Source: Maribacter antarcticus DSM 21422
Lineage (GTDB): Bacteria; Bacteroidota; Bacteroidia; Flavobacteriales; Flavobacteriaceae
Direction: 5' to 3'
DNA length: 64,000 nucleotides
NCBI RefSeq assembly: GCF_000621125.1
Contig: NZ_KK211214.1
Span: forward strand, 995,300-1,059,299
Positions 38,033 through 46,380 of this stretch are shown here, in pieces; position 1 is the stretch's first letter, and every line of letters starts with the position of its first letter. Both the position numbers and the translations under genes were made by a program. A model generated the notes under the pieces. It saw nothing but the letters and a program-made list of their open reading frames with translations. It ran no database searches and was not told where the DNA came from.

Positions 38033-38790
38033 ATAGTAAATTGAATACAGAACAAGTAATAGTTATTACAGGCTCATCAACTGGCTTGGGGGCTTCCCTA
38101 ATTAAACACTATGCAAAGCAGGGATTCAAAGTAGTTATCAATTACATCAATGAAGAGCATGCTTTTAAACTCTACGACGAGATAGCAAAGCAATTTGGCA
38201 AAGACAAAGTTTTAAAGTTTAAAGCTAATGTTTCCAAAAGATCTGAAGTGAAAGCTATGTTTGATGGCGTTATTAATGAGTTTGGAAGCGTGGACATACT
38301 AATTAATTGTGCGGGTATAAATAGAGATAGTCTTTTTATCGATATGACAGATGATTTATGGGATGAGGTAGTAAATACGCATCTAAAAGGACACTTTATA
38401 AGTAGTCAGGAATTTGTTTTTCATAGTCTGGATAATAAAGAGGGTCTCATAATCAATTTAGGTGCCGCAGCTGGTCAGATAGGAAGAAAGAACGGAGCTA
38501 ACTTTTGTGCTGCCAAGGGTGGCGTATTTGCACTTACAAAAGCTATGGCCTTGGAGCTTGCACCAAGAATTAGGGTTAATTGCCTGGTACCAAATGCCAT
38601 TAAAACAAAAGAGGTTATAGAAAGATACGACTTGTCAAACAAAGTAGGTCTTGCCAAAGAATTATCAACCATGCCAATGGCCCGTCTTGGTGAATATGAG
38701 GATGTCCATCAGATGATGGATAGCATCATAGGTGCGAAATTTACCACGGGTTCTACTTTTTATGTAAATGGAGGACAATATATGCATTAA
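38029..38790 (+). CDS. Short-chain dehydrogenase-like protein with altered catalytic residues
   Basis: This 253-residue protein has the cofactor motif TGSSTGLG, NCAGINRD (the NNAG position) and a C-terminal GSTFYVNGGQYMH, i.e. a FabG-like SDR. The catalytic region, however, reads INLGAAAGQIG...ANFCAAKGG: the active-site Ser is Gly/Ala and the Tyr of YxxxK is Phe, with only Lys kept. Activity by the standard mechanism is doubtful. It overlaps the preceding gene by 4 bases (ATGA), so the two are translationally coupled, and it may serve as a partner or a non-canonical enzyme. Confidence 0.85.
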   Translation: MNSKLNTEQVIVITGSSTGLGASLIKHYAKQGFKVVINYINEEHAFKLYDEIAKQFGKDKVLKFKANVSKRSEVKAMFDGVINEFGSVDILINCAGINRDSLFIDMTDDLWDEVVNTHLKGHFISSQEFVFHSLDNKEGLIINLGAAAGQIGRKNGANFCAAKGGVFALTKAMALELAPRIRVNCLVPNAIKTKEVIERYDLSNKVGLAKELSTMPMARLGEYEDVHQMMDSIIGAKFTTGSTFYVNGGQYMH

Positions 38791-38805
38791 ATAAAATATA
38801 TTTAG

Positions 38806-40185
38806 ATGATAAACCACCAACTTAAAAAATACAGGATACTCATATTATTGACCATTTTGGTCTCAATTGGATTTCAGTCTCAAGCACAGAAGGACCTTGA
38901 AAGTATCCTGCCTATGCGAAATCGCGTGCAGCTGATGGATGGTTTTTGGAAGTGGAAGCTTGAGCATGTTTTACCAGCGGTCATGCGAGAGCAAGGGGTT
39001 GACCTCTGGATTATCCGCAGTAATGAAGCAGATCTTTATTATAATAATGAAGGACCTATTTTCACCTCGTTATTGCCTACCAATTTTGAAGGAATGACCT
39101 ATGCCAGCAGTTATGCGGGTCCGGGTTCTCAACAATTACCATCATTTCTGATGTTCCACGATACGGGTGCAGGGCTTGAGTATTTAGAGCCCGAGAATTA
39201 TGATCAGATTACCACTTTGGTAAGAAAATTTTCGCCCTCCAAGATTGCTATTGGTGAATACAACAATGAGGCAATGCTCAAGGCTCTTGGTAAACACAAA
39301 AATAAATCCATTGACTCTTGGACATTAGGTGTTCGGTGGTTAGAAACCATGTCAACTGATCAAATCCTAATCTACCGACATGTTCAAAGTGTGGCCAATG
39401 ATATTATTGCAGAAGGTTTTACCAATGCAGCAGTAATCCCGGGAATCACTACCACCGATGATTTAAACTGGTGGTTTCGACACAGATATCTGGAAGCTGA
39501 ACTAGAAATCGAAAATCATCCATCTGTTGTCGTCAAACGGCGACCTGCCAATATCAGCAAATACAAGTATATCGATGGTTCTGAAAAATTTAGGAATGGG
39601 TGCACCAGCAACGGAATCAGTGTAACCATTCAGCCTGGTGATGTAATCAGCTTAGATTCAGATATCATGTTGATTGGTTTGGTCACGGATTCTCATCAGC
39701 ATGCTTATGTACTTCAAAAGGGAGAATCAGAAGTTCCGCAGGAGCTTAAAAATGCCTTGAATACAGTCAATAAAATGCAAGACCTTTTTGCAGCTGAATT
39801 TAAGTTTGGAAGAACGGGTAAAGAGATTGTTGCAGCCTCAGACAAGATTAAAAGGTTACCTGGAGTTATCGAATCAGAATTAGGATTTCATCCACCACCC
39901 ATGTTTATAAGACGATATTTAAAGGGAGGCTACATGTTTTCTCATAAAACCTATGTGGCTGGGATGACTTCCGGACCAGGGTATTATCCCACCTCCATTG
40001 TTACCAACAATCACAAACTTTTTTATAATACCATGTATGCCTTTGAGCCACATACGTCTATTGCGGTACCCGGTTGGGGGGAGCACGGTCTTGAGATTGG
40101 AATTGGGCAGATTGCGGTATTTGAAGAAGATGGGTTACGGTATCTGGATAGACCTCAGGAGACTAAATGGCATGTGATTAAATGA
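38806..40185 (+). CDS. M24/creatinase-fold hydrolase, secreted (first of three)
   Basis: This 459-residue protein has a signal peptide (LLTILVSIGFQSQAQKD). An N-terminal creatinase-like domain (VMREQGVDLWIIRSNEADLY) is followed by a pita-bread domain. Candidate metal ligands are Asp residues in ISLDSDIMLIGLVTDSHQHAYV, His in SHKTYVAG, Glu in YAFEPHTSI and Glu in AVFEEDG, so the M24 metal set seems present in diverged form. M24 members include aminopeptidase P, prolidase and creatinase. The next gene is a DUF885 protein, an arrangement repeated at 45-48 kb. Confidence 0.8.
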   Translation: MINHQLKKYRILILLTILVSIGFQSQAQKDLESILPMRNRVQLMDGFWKWKLEHVLPAVMREQGVDLWIIRSNEADLYYNNEGPIFTSLLPTNFEGMTYASSYAGPGSQQLPSFLMFHDTGAGLEYLEPENYDQITTLVRKFSPSKIAIGEYNNEAMLKALGKHKNKSIDSWTLGVRWLETMSTDQILIYRHVQSVANDIIAEGFTNAAVIPGITTTDDLNWWFRHRYLEAELEIENHPSVVVKRRPANISKYKYIDGSEKFRNGCTSNGISVTIQPGDVISLDSDIMLIGLVTDSHQHAYVLQKGESEVPQELKNALNTVNKMQDLFAAEFKFGRTGKEIVAASDKIKRLPGVIESELGFHPPPMFIRRYLKGGYMFSHKTYVAGMTSGPGYYPTSIVTNNHKLFYNTMYAFEPHTSIAVPGWGEHGLEIGIGQIAVFEEDGLRYLDRPQETKWHVIK

Positions 40186-40210
40186 TTATGGGAAAGGAAA
40201 AAGTAGAAAT

Positions 40211-41920
40211 ATGAGGTATTCAATAAAAGCATTTCAATTAATTCTGATAGGATTACTTCTTTATAGTTGTAGCCCGCAAGAAGAAACAGGTACCCATAAA
40301 TCGTCGGTTAAAACAACCAATGATTATAATGATTTGGTGAGTTTTTTTGAGGAATTACGTGATTTCCAAATTGCTCCATTAAATGAAGGCGTTCCTGACT
40401 ATTCTAAAGCTGCCATGGATCAGAAGTCATTGAATCTTTCGGATTATCAAACGAAGCTTTATGCCATAGATACCACTGGCTGGTCGGTATCAGAAAAAAT
40501 AGATTACTATCTGGTATGGGCTGAGATGAATGCTGTTGAATTTCACCTGACCAAATACAAACCCTGGGCGACTGATCCTGGATTTTACTCCTTTCGATTG
40601 ACAGACGCAGGTTCTTCCATGAATCTGGATGGCATCATGCCACCACTGTTCCGTTATAAGCTTCCTTTGACTGATGATGAAGTCTCAGAATTTAGAGGGT
40701 CTTTAAAATTAGTTCCGAAAATTATGCAACAGGCAAGGGTTAATCTGACTCATTCGGCAGCTGATTTTGCTGATTTTGCGATCAAAAATATGGCAGCGGA
40801 GGCCACTAGGTTTGAACGGATGGCGGAAGATCTTCAGGAGTATCATCCTGAATTAGTTTCCGTTGCTCAAGCTGCTGCTCAGGCCATGAAAGACTACCAA
40901 CAATGGATAGTTGATAACAAAGCAACCATGACCGGTCAAGCGGGGTCAGGAAAAGAAAATTATAGTTGGTGGATGCATAATGTACAACTTTCACCCTGGG
41001 GTTGGGAAGAAAACAACTTCATTATTCAGAGGGAATATGACCGTGCAATCACCTTCCTCAAATTAGAGGAACAACGAAATCGCAAACTTCCTCCACTTGA
41101 AGTGGCTATGACGGAAAGGGCTTATGAAAAGAGCTTGCGTCAGGCCTTGCATTATGTGGTTAAGTTTTTAGACGAAAATGAAATTATGACTATTGACGAT
41201 TGGATCAACCCAGCTGATTATTACTCAGATGATTCTGAGTCGGTACCGGCACTTTCTGAATTGAGTGATGAAGCAGATGAAAAATTCTTCCCTGAAAATT
41301 CTAATGTAGACTTAAAGTATAGACAAAGGGAGATACTGCCAGGTGAAAACCATGAATATGTTGGCCACATGTTAGACTATCAGCGTCAGAGTCAACTCGA
41401 TCTTAGCTATATACGAAGAGCCGAACGTAAGTTTAACATGGGTTCTATGCGTCTCGAAGGCTGGGCTGTTTGGATGGAAGAATGCCTGATGCAAGCTGGA
41501 ATACTTGATGAGCGCCCACATAAAGGACGTGAAATGGTATACCTGATGTATACCTCTCATATGAGTCTATCAATTCCCGATATGAAGATGCATGCAAATG
41601 AGATTGACCTTGCTGAAGCCAGAAAGCTTTGTGCTGAAATAATGCCGAGAGGATGGACACAGGAAGAGGAAGACGTCGTTTGGTTTGAGATGCAATCGAA
41701 TTTAAGAAATCCCGGTGGATTTCATAGCAATGTGGTTACTGGTAAGGCCTATTTTATGAAGCTTTTTAAAGAATATGCGGTACTTAAAGGAGACGATTTC
41801 GTTATTAAAGACTTTATGGATGAATTTCTTTCCTATGGGATTATTCCAATGCCATTGATAAGATGGGGAATGACAGGTAATAGCGACGAACTAAATAAAA
41901 TAAAAGAGTTGTATAAATAA
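40211..41920 (+). CDS. DUF885-type putative metallohydrolase, lipoprotein (first of two)
   Basis: This 569-residue protein has a lipobox (LIGLLLYSCSPQ, Cys about 20). DUF885 proteins are thought to be zinc carboxypeptidase-like enzymes with a HExxPGH motif; here the corresponding site is HEYVGH (H381-H386), one residue shorter, followed by the family's LEGWAVWMEE about 35 residues on. N-terminal segments (SFFEELRDFQIAPLNEGVPD, YLVWAEMNAVEFH) match the paralogue at 46381. It is probably exported and anchored in a membrane, acting on peptides or related amides. Confidence 0.78.
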   Translation: MRYSIKAFQLILIGLLLYSCSPQEETGTHKSSVKTTNDYNDLVSFFEELRDFQIAPLNEGVPDYSKAAMDQKSLNLSDYQTKLYAIDTTGWSVSEKIDYYLVWAEMNAVEFHLTKYKPWATDPGFYSFRLTDAGSSMNLDGIMPPLFRYKLPLTDDEVSEFRGSLKLVPKIMQQARVNLTHSAADFADFAIKNMAAEATRFERMAEDLQEYHPELVSVAQAAAQAMKDYQQWIVDNKATMTGQAGSGKENYSWWMHNVQLSPWGWEENNFIIQREYDRAITFLKLEEQRNRKLPPLEVAMTERAYEKSLRQALHYVVKFLDENEIMTIDDWINPADYYSDDSESVPALSELSDEADEKFFPENSNVDLKYRQREILPGENHEYVGHMLDYQRQSQLDLSYIRRAERKFNMGSMRLEGWAVWMEECLMQAGILDERPHKGREMVYLMYTSHMSLSIPDMKMHANEIDLAEARKLCAEIMPRGWTQEEEDVVWFEMQSNLRNPGGFHSNVVTGKAYFMKLFKEYAVLKGDDFVIKDFMDEFLSYGIIPMPLIRWGMTGNSDELNKIKELYK

Positions 41921-41975
41921 AAATCATTACAAGTCAAGTTTATGAATTTTAAATAGAGGTAGTACGAACGACATA

Positions 41976-42080
41976 ATGATAGCCCAATCTAAATTTATCA
42001 AAGTAAGCCTTGTTGTTAGCGCATTAGCAATACTACCACTAGGTTCTATCGATATGTCGAATAAAAAATCAGTAAGATAA
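41976..42080 (+). CDS. Possible 34-residue hydrophobic peptide
   Basis: A short frame in the gap between the DUF885 gene and the next gene encodes MIAQSKFIKV then a hydrophobic core VVSALAILPLG. It looks like a signal peptide without a mature protein, so it may be the remnant of a lost gene or a real small membrane peptide. No other support. Confidence 0.25.
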   Translation: MIAQSKFIKVSLVVSALAILPLGSIDMSNKKSVR

Positions 42081-42101
42081 TATGGTATTAAAACAACAAT
42101 T

Positions 42102-43163
42102 ATGGATAAAGTAGTAATAACATTAATAATTATATTATGCTTCGGAGCGGTTCATGCTCAGAAGCCCGTTGTAACTGATGAATTTGATCGATTTCTGGTA
42201 ACAAAGCAGACGAAAGTAGGTGATGTGATTGGTCAGATTGAATTGGTTGAGCCAAATCCCAATCCCACGTCTTGGTCTCTTGTTAAACCAATACCGGGTG
42301 GAGATCGAAGGAATTATCTAAAGGAAGGTCAAAGTGATGCCACTAAAATTGTAGAAATTGATGCCAATACTGCAGAGATCAAACTTAAAAAGAAGCCACT
42401 TATAAATCCAGGACATTACTATGCCGAAGTTCGAGCTACAAACGTCGATGGTTTTATGGAACAGGTGCTCATTATTATCGTCAAAGAGGAAAAGCCAAAA
42501 CTGGAAGATGCACTCCGTATATTTACTCAGAAAAGAGAGGCTGGTGGCATGAAGTTCTATGCAACAGAAACTGTAGATAAAGAAAAGATTGATTACGCTG
42601 CCAATATCTCTAGGGCGTTGTTATTAAAAGATAGGCAAGGTTCTGGTTTAATAACAGAGCAAATGAAGAAAACGAACGCTGGGATGACACTATTCAAAAC
42701 CTTTGAAGAAAGAAATACTGCCATTGGTTTTTACATGTATCAAAGTGAAGTAGGAGTCCAGACACAGGATCTGGAGGATGAAGAGATTATTCCTAGCTAC
42801 ATCCGTCTTGGAGGACCTAGAGATCTTAGACGTGATGCTTCAGCGGAAGAGATCACACATATGATTCATCGTGGTGGTATTATGAAGGTTTACCCTGGCG
42901 TTCAAAAACGTCTTGAAGCCGCTACAAAAGTAGCTGTTGAGCGTGGTTTTTATCAACCGCAGGATGGGTTGCCAATAGAAGATTATGCCGATGAGTACTT
43001 AGCTTTTGGGGTCGACATTAATTATGGTGTGCTTAGCCATCGATCTTTTGAAGGCAAACGACTAACCCCAGAAAATCTTCAGGAAATGGATTCTGAATTA
43101 TACGATATTCTTCATTTTTTATTTCCAAATCGTGTTGAGTTTTTTAAGGCTATGGGATGGTAA
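42102..43163 (+). CDS. Secreted protein of local EExxH family, with cadherin-like N-terminus
   Basis: This 353-residue protein has a signal peptide (LIIILCFGAVHAQ). Residues about 25-130 look like a cadherin/Ig-type fold (VDGFMEQVLIIIVKEE). The C-terminal two thirds carries the motif RRDASAEEITHMIH (E249, E250, H253, H256), then VAVERGFYQP and YADEYLAFGVDINYG. The same pattern R-D-A-x-x-E-E-I-x-H occurs in the genes at 58744 and 59588 and, weaker, at 60870. The Glu/His spacing could hold a metal, but I know no characterised family with it. It stands between the M24/DUF885 genes, so a role in the same exported system is likely. Confidence 0.7.
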   Translation: MDKVVITLIIILCFGAVHAQKPVVTDEFDRFLVTKQTKVGDVIGQIELVEPNPNPTSWSLVKPIPGGDRRNYLKEGQSDATKIVEIDANTAEIKLKKKPLINPGHYYAEVRATNVDGFMEQVLIIIVKEEKPKLEDALRIFTQKREAGGMKFYATETVDKEKIDYAANISRALLLKDRQGSGLITEQMKKTNAGMTLFKTFEERNTAIGFYMYQSEVGVQTQDLEDEEIIPSYIRLGGPRDLRRDASAEEITHMIHRGGIMKVYPGVQKRLEAATKVAVERGFYQPQDGLPIEDYADEYLAFGVDINYGVLSHRSFEGKRLTPENLQEMDSELYDILHFLFPNRVEFFKAMGW

Positions 43164-43547
43164 CTAAAAGAACTAATCAAGGAAAAAGTTTAAATCTATT
43201 TTAAAAAACAGTTTGCTATTAAAAATACAGGTGATAATTGACCAGATTTTAACCTTGTTAAGTAGTACTTGAAAGAACGATTTCCTAGAACCAATGAAGT
43301 GAAGTACGTGATAATCGACACTTACTTATAGAAATTGATGAAGACCTTAGTCTCTCATTTAGGCAATCTCTATAGATTTAGATTCACAATTTAAAAGAAT
43401 TGAGAGAGAAAAATATAATATCCATATTATTAGTGAATGGCATAAAAATTACAAACAGAATTTTGGTTTTCGAAAACCATTGTTACGATTGGGGATATCA
43501 ATCTCAGGTCTCATTGATATAGAAGTATATTATAAAAAATTTTAATT
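43164..43547 (+). other. 384-bp gap, possible gene remnant
   Basis: No gene with a start can be supported. A frame from about 43395 to 43544 reads RIEREKYNIHIISEWHKNYK then FGFRKPLLRLGIS without a start codon and ends just before the next ATG. It could be the tail of a lost gene. Nothing else recognised. Confidence 0.35.
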
Positions 43548-45008
43548 ATGAAAAAACACGATTTAAAATCATCACTTATCATTTTAATAGCCTTAACCAT
43601 TCAAGTTCATGCTCAAAACAAAGCTGAACTACCATCTATGCAAGAACTAGAAAAGATGGGTATGGAAGACTGGAAAAATCAGATAAGAAGGGAGAAGTTC
43701 GATATGATTCTTCCAAAAATAATGAAAGAAAATGGAGTTGATATGTGGATACATGTCATGCGAAGTGGCCTTGAAGATTCCTTTGGTTCGGAAGACCTAG
43801 GTTCTTCTTCAGGATTAATTGTTTTCACTGATACGGGTAACGGTAAAATAGAACGTTCGGTTTTAGGTAGAAGATGGGGAGCGACCCAGAGAATAATGCA
43901 AGAAGGGGTTTATGTGACCCCTGAAAGTACTGGCGTGTATGATTTAATTTATCCTTCTGTATTCGTCACAGAATACCTCGCTGATCCTATGACTGAATAT
44001 GACTTCCGTTTCAAAGGACTTCGGGAATTTATTGATGCAAGAAACCCTAAGGTAATTGCAGTAAACTATCGGGAAAGCTTGGGTCCCTGGGAAACTAATC
44101 AAAATGTAAACGATGGAATTTCTCGTACAGATTATATGCTTTTGTTACAAGAACTTGGCGATAAATATGCACAACGACTAATTTCTTCAGAATACCTCAT
44201 GATGTACTATCAGATTAGTCCAGTTCCCAGCGAAGTAGAATTGCTTAAGAAAATGAGAGCCGACGAAATGATTTTGGTAAAGCAAGTTTTTGATGGTATT
44301 AAACCAGGCATAACTAAAGTTTCCGATTTGGGTAAAACAGAGCACTTAGAAGTTGATATTACCGCTTTTAGAAGAATGAATACAGGGTTGTCTCAGCGTG
44401 GAAGAAGTGCTGGTTGGGAAGACGCGGTGGTTAAGGGTGGTGACCTAATTGCTGCGCCTAGCCAAGGTAAGTTTGCTTATGTACTTAAAGAAGGTGAGAA
44501 ACGACCTCCAGCAGATATTAAGCGTATTTGGCAGGAATACTTAGACGTTGAGAACGTGCTTTATGAAACCATAAGAGCTGGTCGTACGCCTAGAGAAATC
44601 GTAAAAGATTATACCCAAAAGCTAGTAGAAAAAAACATTATTGTGGTTGGCCCTCAGCTGCATATGTTTCAACCGAAAAATAATTTCCCTACTTACTCTG
44701 CTGGTCATGACGCTACCAAAACCCTTATTTCTATTGATTTACACGGTAAGGGAATGGGAGCAACGGCCAATAAGCACGACATTTATTTAGGACCTAGAAT
44801 AGGTTCTTACGGACCAGAATGGGTATTAGATATTCCACTATCAGAAAACCATCACTTTGTATTGGAGTATTTCTTTTATATGCCATCCAAGGCATCAAAG
44901 GGACAAGACCAGTATTTACTTTTTTGGAATCACGAACAGGCCATTGCTACAAAGACCGGCGTGGAATTATTATTTCCAGCACAGAAAGAATTGATACTCA
45001 TAAAATAA
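43548..45008 (+). CDS. M24/creatinase-fold protein without the Asp metal ligands, secreted (second of three)
   Basis: This 486-residue protein has a signal peptide (LIILIALTIQVHAQ). The N-terminal domain resembles the next gene (MKENGVDMWIHVMR against MRDNNVDMWIHAMR). In the catalytic domain the strand that should carry the first two metal Asp residues reads GDLIAAPSQGKFAYVL, so both are gone; a later Glu (FVLEYFFYM) remains. It is thus not a standard metallopeptidase. Creatinase itself works without metal in this fold, so either a creatinase-like amidinohydrolase or a non-enzymatic partner is possible. The paralogue follows 14 bases later. Confidence 0.8.
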   Translation: MKKHDLKSSLIILIALTIQVHAQNKAELPSMQELEKMGMEDWKNQIRREKFDMILPKIMKENGVDMWIHVMRSGLEDSFGSEDLGSSSGLIVFTDTGNGKIERSVLGRRWGATQRIMQEGVYVTPESTGVYDLIYPSVFVTEYLADPMTEYDFRFKGLREFIDARNPKVIAVNYRESLGPWETNQNVNDGISRTDYMLLLQELGDKYAQRLISSEYLMMYYQISPVPSEVELLKKMRADEMILVKQVFDGIKPGITKVSDLGKTEHLEVDITAFRRMNTGLSQRGRSAGWEDAVVKGGDLIAAPSQGKFAYVLKEGEKRPPADIKRIWQEYLDVENVLYETIRAGRTPREIVKDYTQKLVEKNIIVVGPQLHMFQPKNNFPTYSAGHDATKTLISIDLHGKGMGATANKHDIYLGPRIGSYGPEWVLDIPLSENHHFVLEYFFYMPSKASKGQDQYLLFWNHEQAIATKTGVELLFPAQKELILIK

Positions 45009-45022
45009 TTAAAAACACGAGC

Positions 45023-46369
45023 ATGCGTAAAGTTAAAATAATAATCATTTTACTAATAAGTTGTTTTGTACAACCTGTATGTGCTCAATATTCGCAATCA
45101 AAAGCCAATCATGAGCTATTAAATTTGATAAGAAGTGAGAAATTCAGGTTAATACTTCCAGGAGCCATGCGAGACAACAACGTTGATATGTGGATTCATG
45201 CCATGCGAAGAGGAGACCATGATGCATTTAATATTGATTTTGGTGTAGATATGGGGTTTGTAATTTTTACAGACCACGGTGACCGCATTGAAAAAGTGGT
45301 AGTTGGTATAGAATGCTGTGCTAAAATTGCAGATGAATCGCTTTATGATGCTATCATGGGTAATATTGATTTAGCAAAATATATATCGGAAAGAGACCCT
45401 AAAAAGATTGCCATAAATATGTCAAGCTTACTTACCCATGGAGATGGACTTTCACATACTAATTATGTTGAGTTGGTTAAAGAAATTGGAGATAAATATG
45501 CAAATAGGTTGGTTTCTTCGGAAAATGTGATCACCGATTTTAGGGTGCGTAGAATACAACCAGAAATTAGAACTTTTGCTAATATTTGTGAATTACAGCG
45601 CCAGGTTATGGAAACTGCCCTGACAAATATTGTTCCTGGAACAACAACTATTAATGATGTTTATTGGTGGTCGGAAGATCAATTATTAAAAAATGGTATT
45701 GCAGCCTCGTATTACGGTGGACGAACACCTAGAGTTTTACACTCTGAGGTTTCCAAACCTTCAGAGTATAAAAGTTACGATTATAAATTTCAACCTGGGG
45801 ACCTCATATCTTGGGATTGGGAAGTAGTCCATCTCAATATGGGAACTGATTATAAACGAAACGTTTATATACTGCGTGATGGTGAAACGGAGGTCCCAGC
45901 AAGTGTGCAGCATGCATGGGAAAGGGGATTGAAAGCTAGGGAAATTATTCGAAACGAAATTGTGGTTGGCCACACAGCTGGAGAGACAATGAAAGCTGTA
46001 GTCGCTGCACTGGAAAAGGCTGGTTACGTTTATACGCCTTTTGAAGATACACCTAGAGATCTTGAAATTATTGATGCGCTAAAAGGCGATAAAAAATCTG
46101 GTTTCTCAGTAGATTTCCATTGCGTAGGAAATACAGGAAATAGTGAAGTTGCTGTTGGCCCAGCATTTGCACCTTTCCGTCCTTATCGCTCACACTTTAA
46201 AATTCAGCCAAATCATTTATTTTCCTTTGAATATATGGTACACACCTATGTGCCAGAATGGGGAAAAAGGATTTCTATTAATTTTGAAGATAATCATATA
46301 GTCACTCAGAATGGAGTTGAATGGTTATATCCACCAAATAAGAAAATTCTTTTAGTAAATCATAAATAA
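45023..46369 (+). CDS. M24/creatinase-fold hydrolase, secreted (third of three)
   Basis: The frame is open from 44819, but that part overlaps the previous gene; the ATG at 45023 starts a signal peptide (IIIILLISCFVQPVCAQ) and is chosen, giving about 448 residues. The catalytic strands keep candidate ligands: Asp in ISWDWEVVHLNMG and TDYKRNVYIL, His in VDFHCVG, Glu in FSFEYMVHT and Glu in NFEDNHIVT. The N-terminal creatinase domain has VDMWIHAMRRGDHDAF. It is followed after 11 bases by the second DUF885 gene, repeating the M24-DUF885 order at 38.8-41.9 kb. Confidence 0.8.
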   Translation: MRKVKIIIILLISCFVQPVCAQYSQSKANHELLNLIRSEKFRLILPGAMRDNNVDMWIHAMRRGDHDAFNIDFGVDMGFVIFTDHGDRIEKVVVGIECCAKIADESLYDAIMGNIDLAKYISERDPKKIAINMSSLLTHGDGLSHTNYVELVKEIGDKYANRLVSSENVITDFRVRRIQPEIRTFANICELQRQVMETALTNIVPGTTTINDVYWWSEDQLLKNGIAASYYGGRTPRVLHSEVSKPSEYKSYDYKFQPGDLISWDWEVVHLNMGTDYKRNVYILRDGETEVPASVQHAWERGLKAREIIRNEIVVGHTAGETMKAVVAALEKAGYVYTPFEDTPRDLEIIDALKGDKKSGFSVDFHCVGNTGNSEVAVGPAFAPFRPYRSHFKIQPNHLFSFEYMVHTYVPEWGKRISINFEDNHIVTQNGVEWLYPPNKKILLVNHK

Positions 46370-46380
46370 TAGACAGATAA

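Noticed and set aside
44819..45022. Upstream extension of the third M24 gene
   Set aside because: It overlaps the end of the previous gene for about 190 bases and places the signal peptide inside the protein; the ATG at 45023 gives a normal exported N-terminus.
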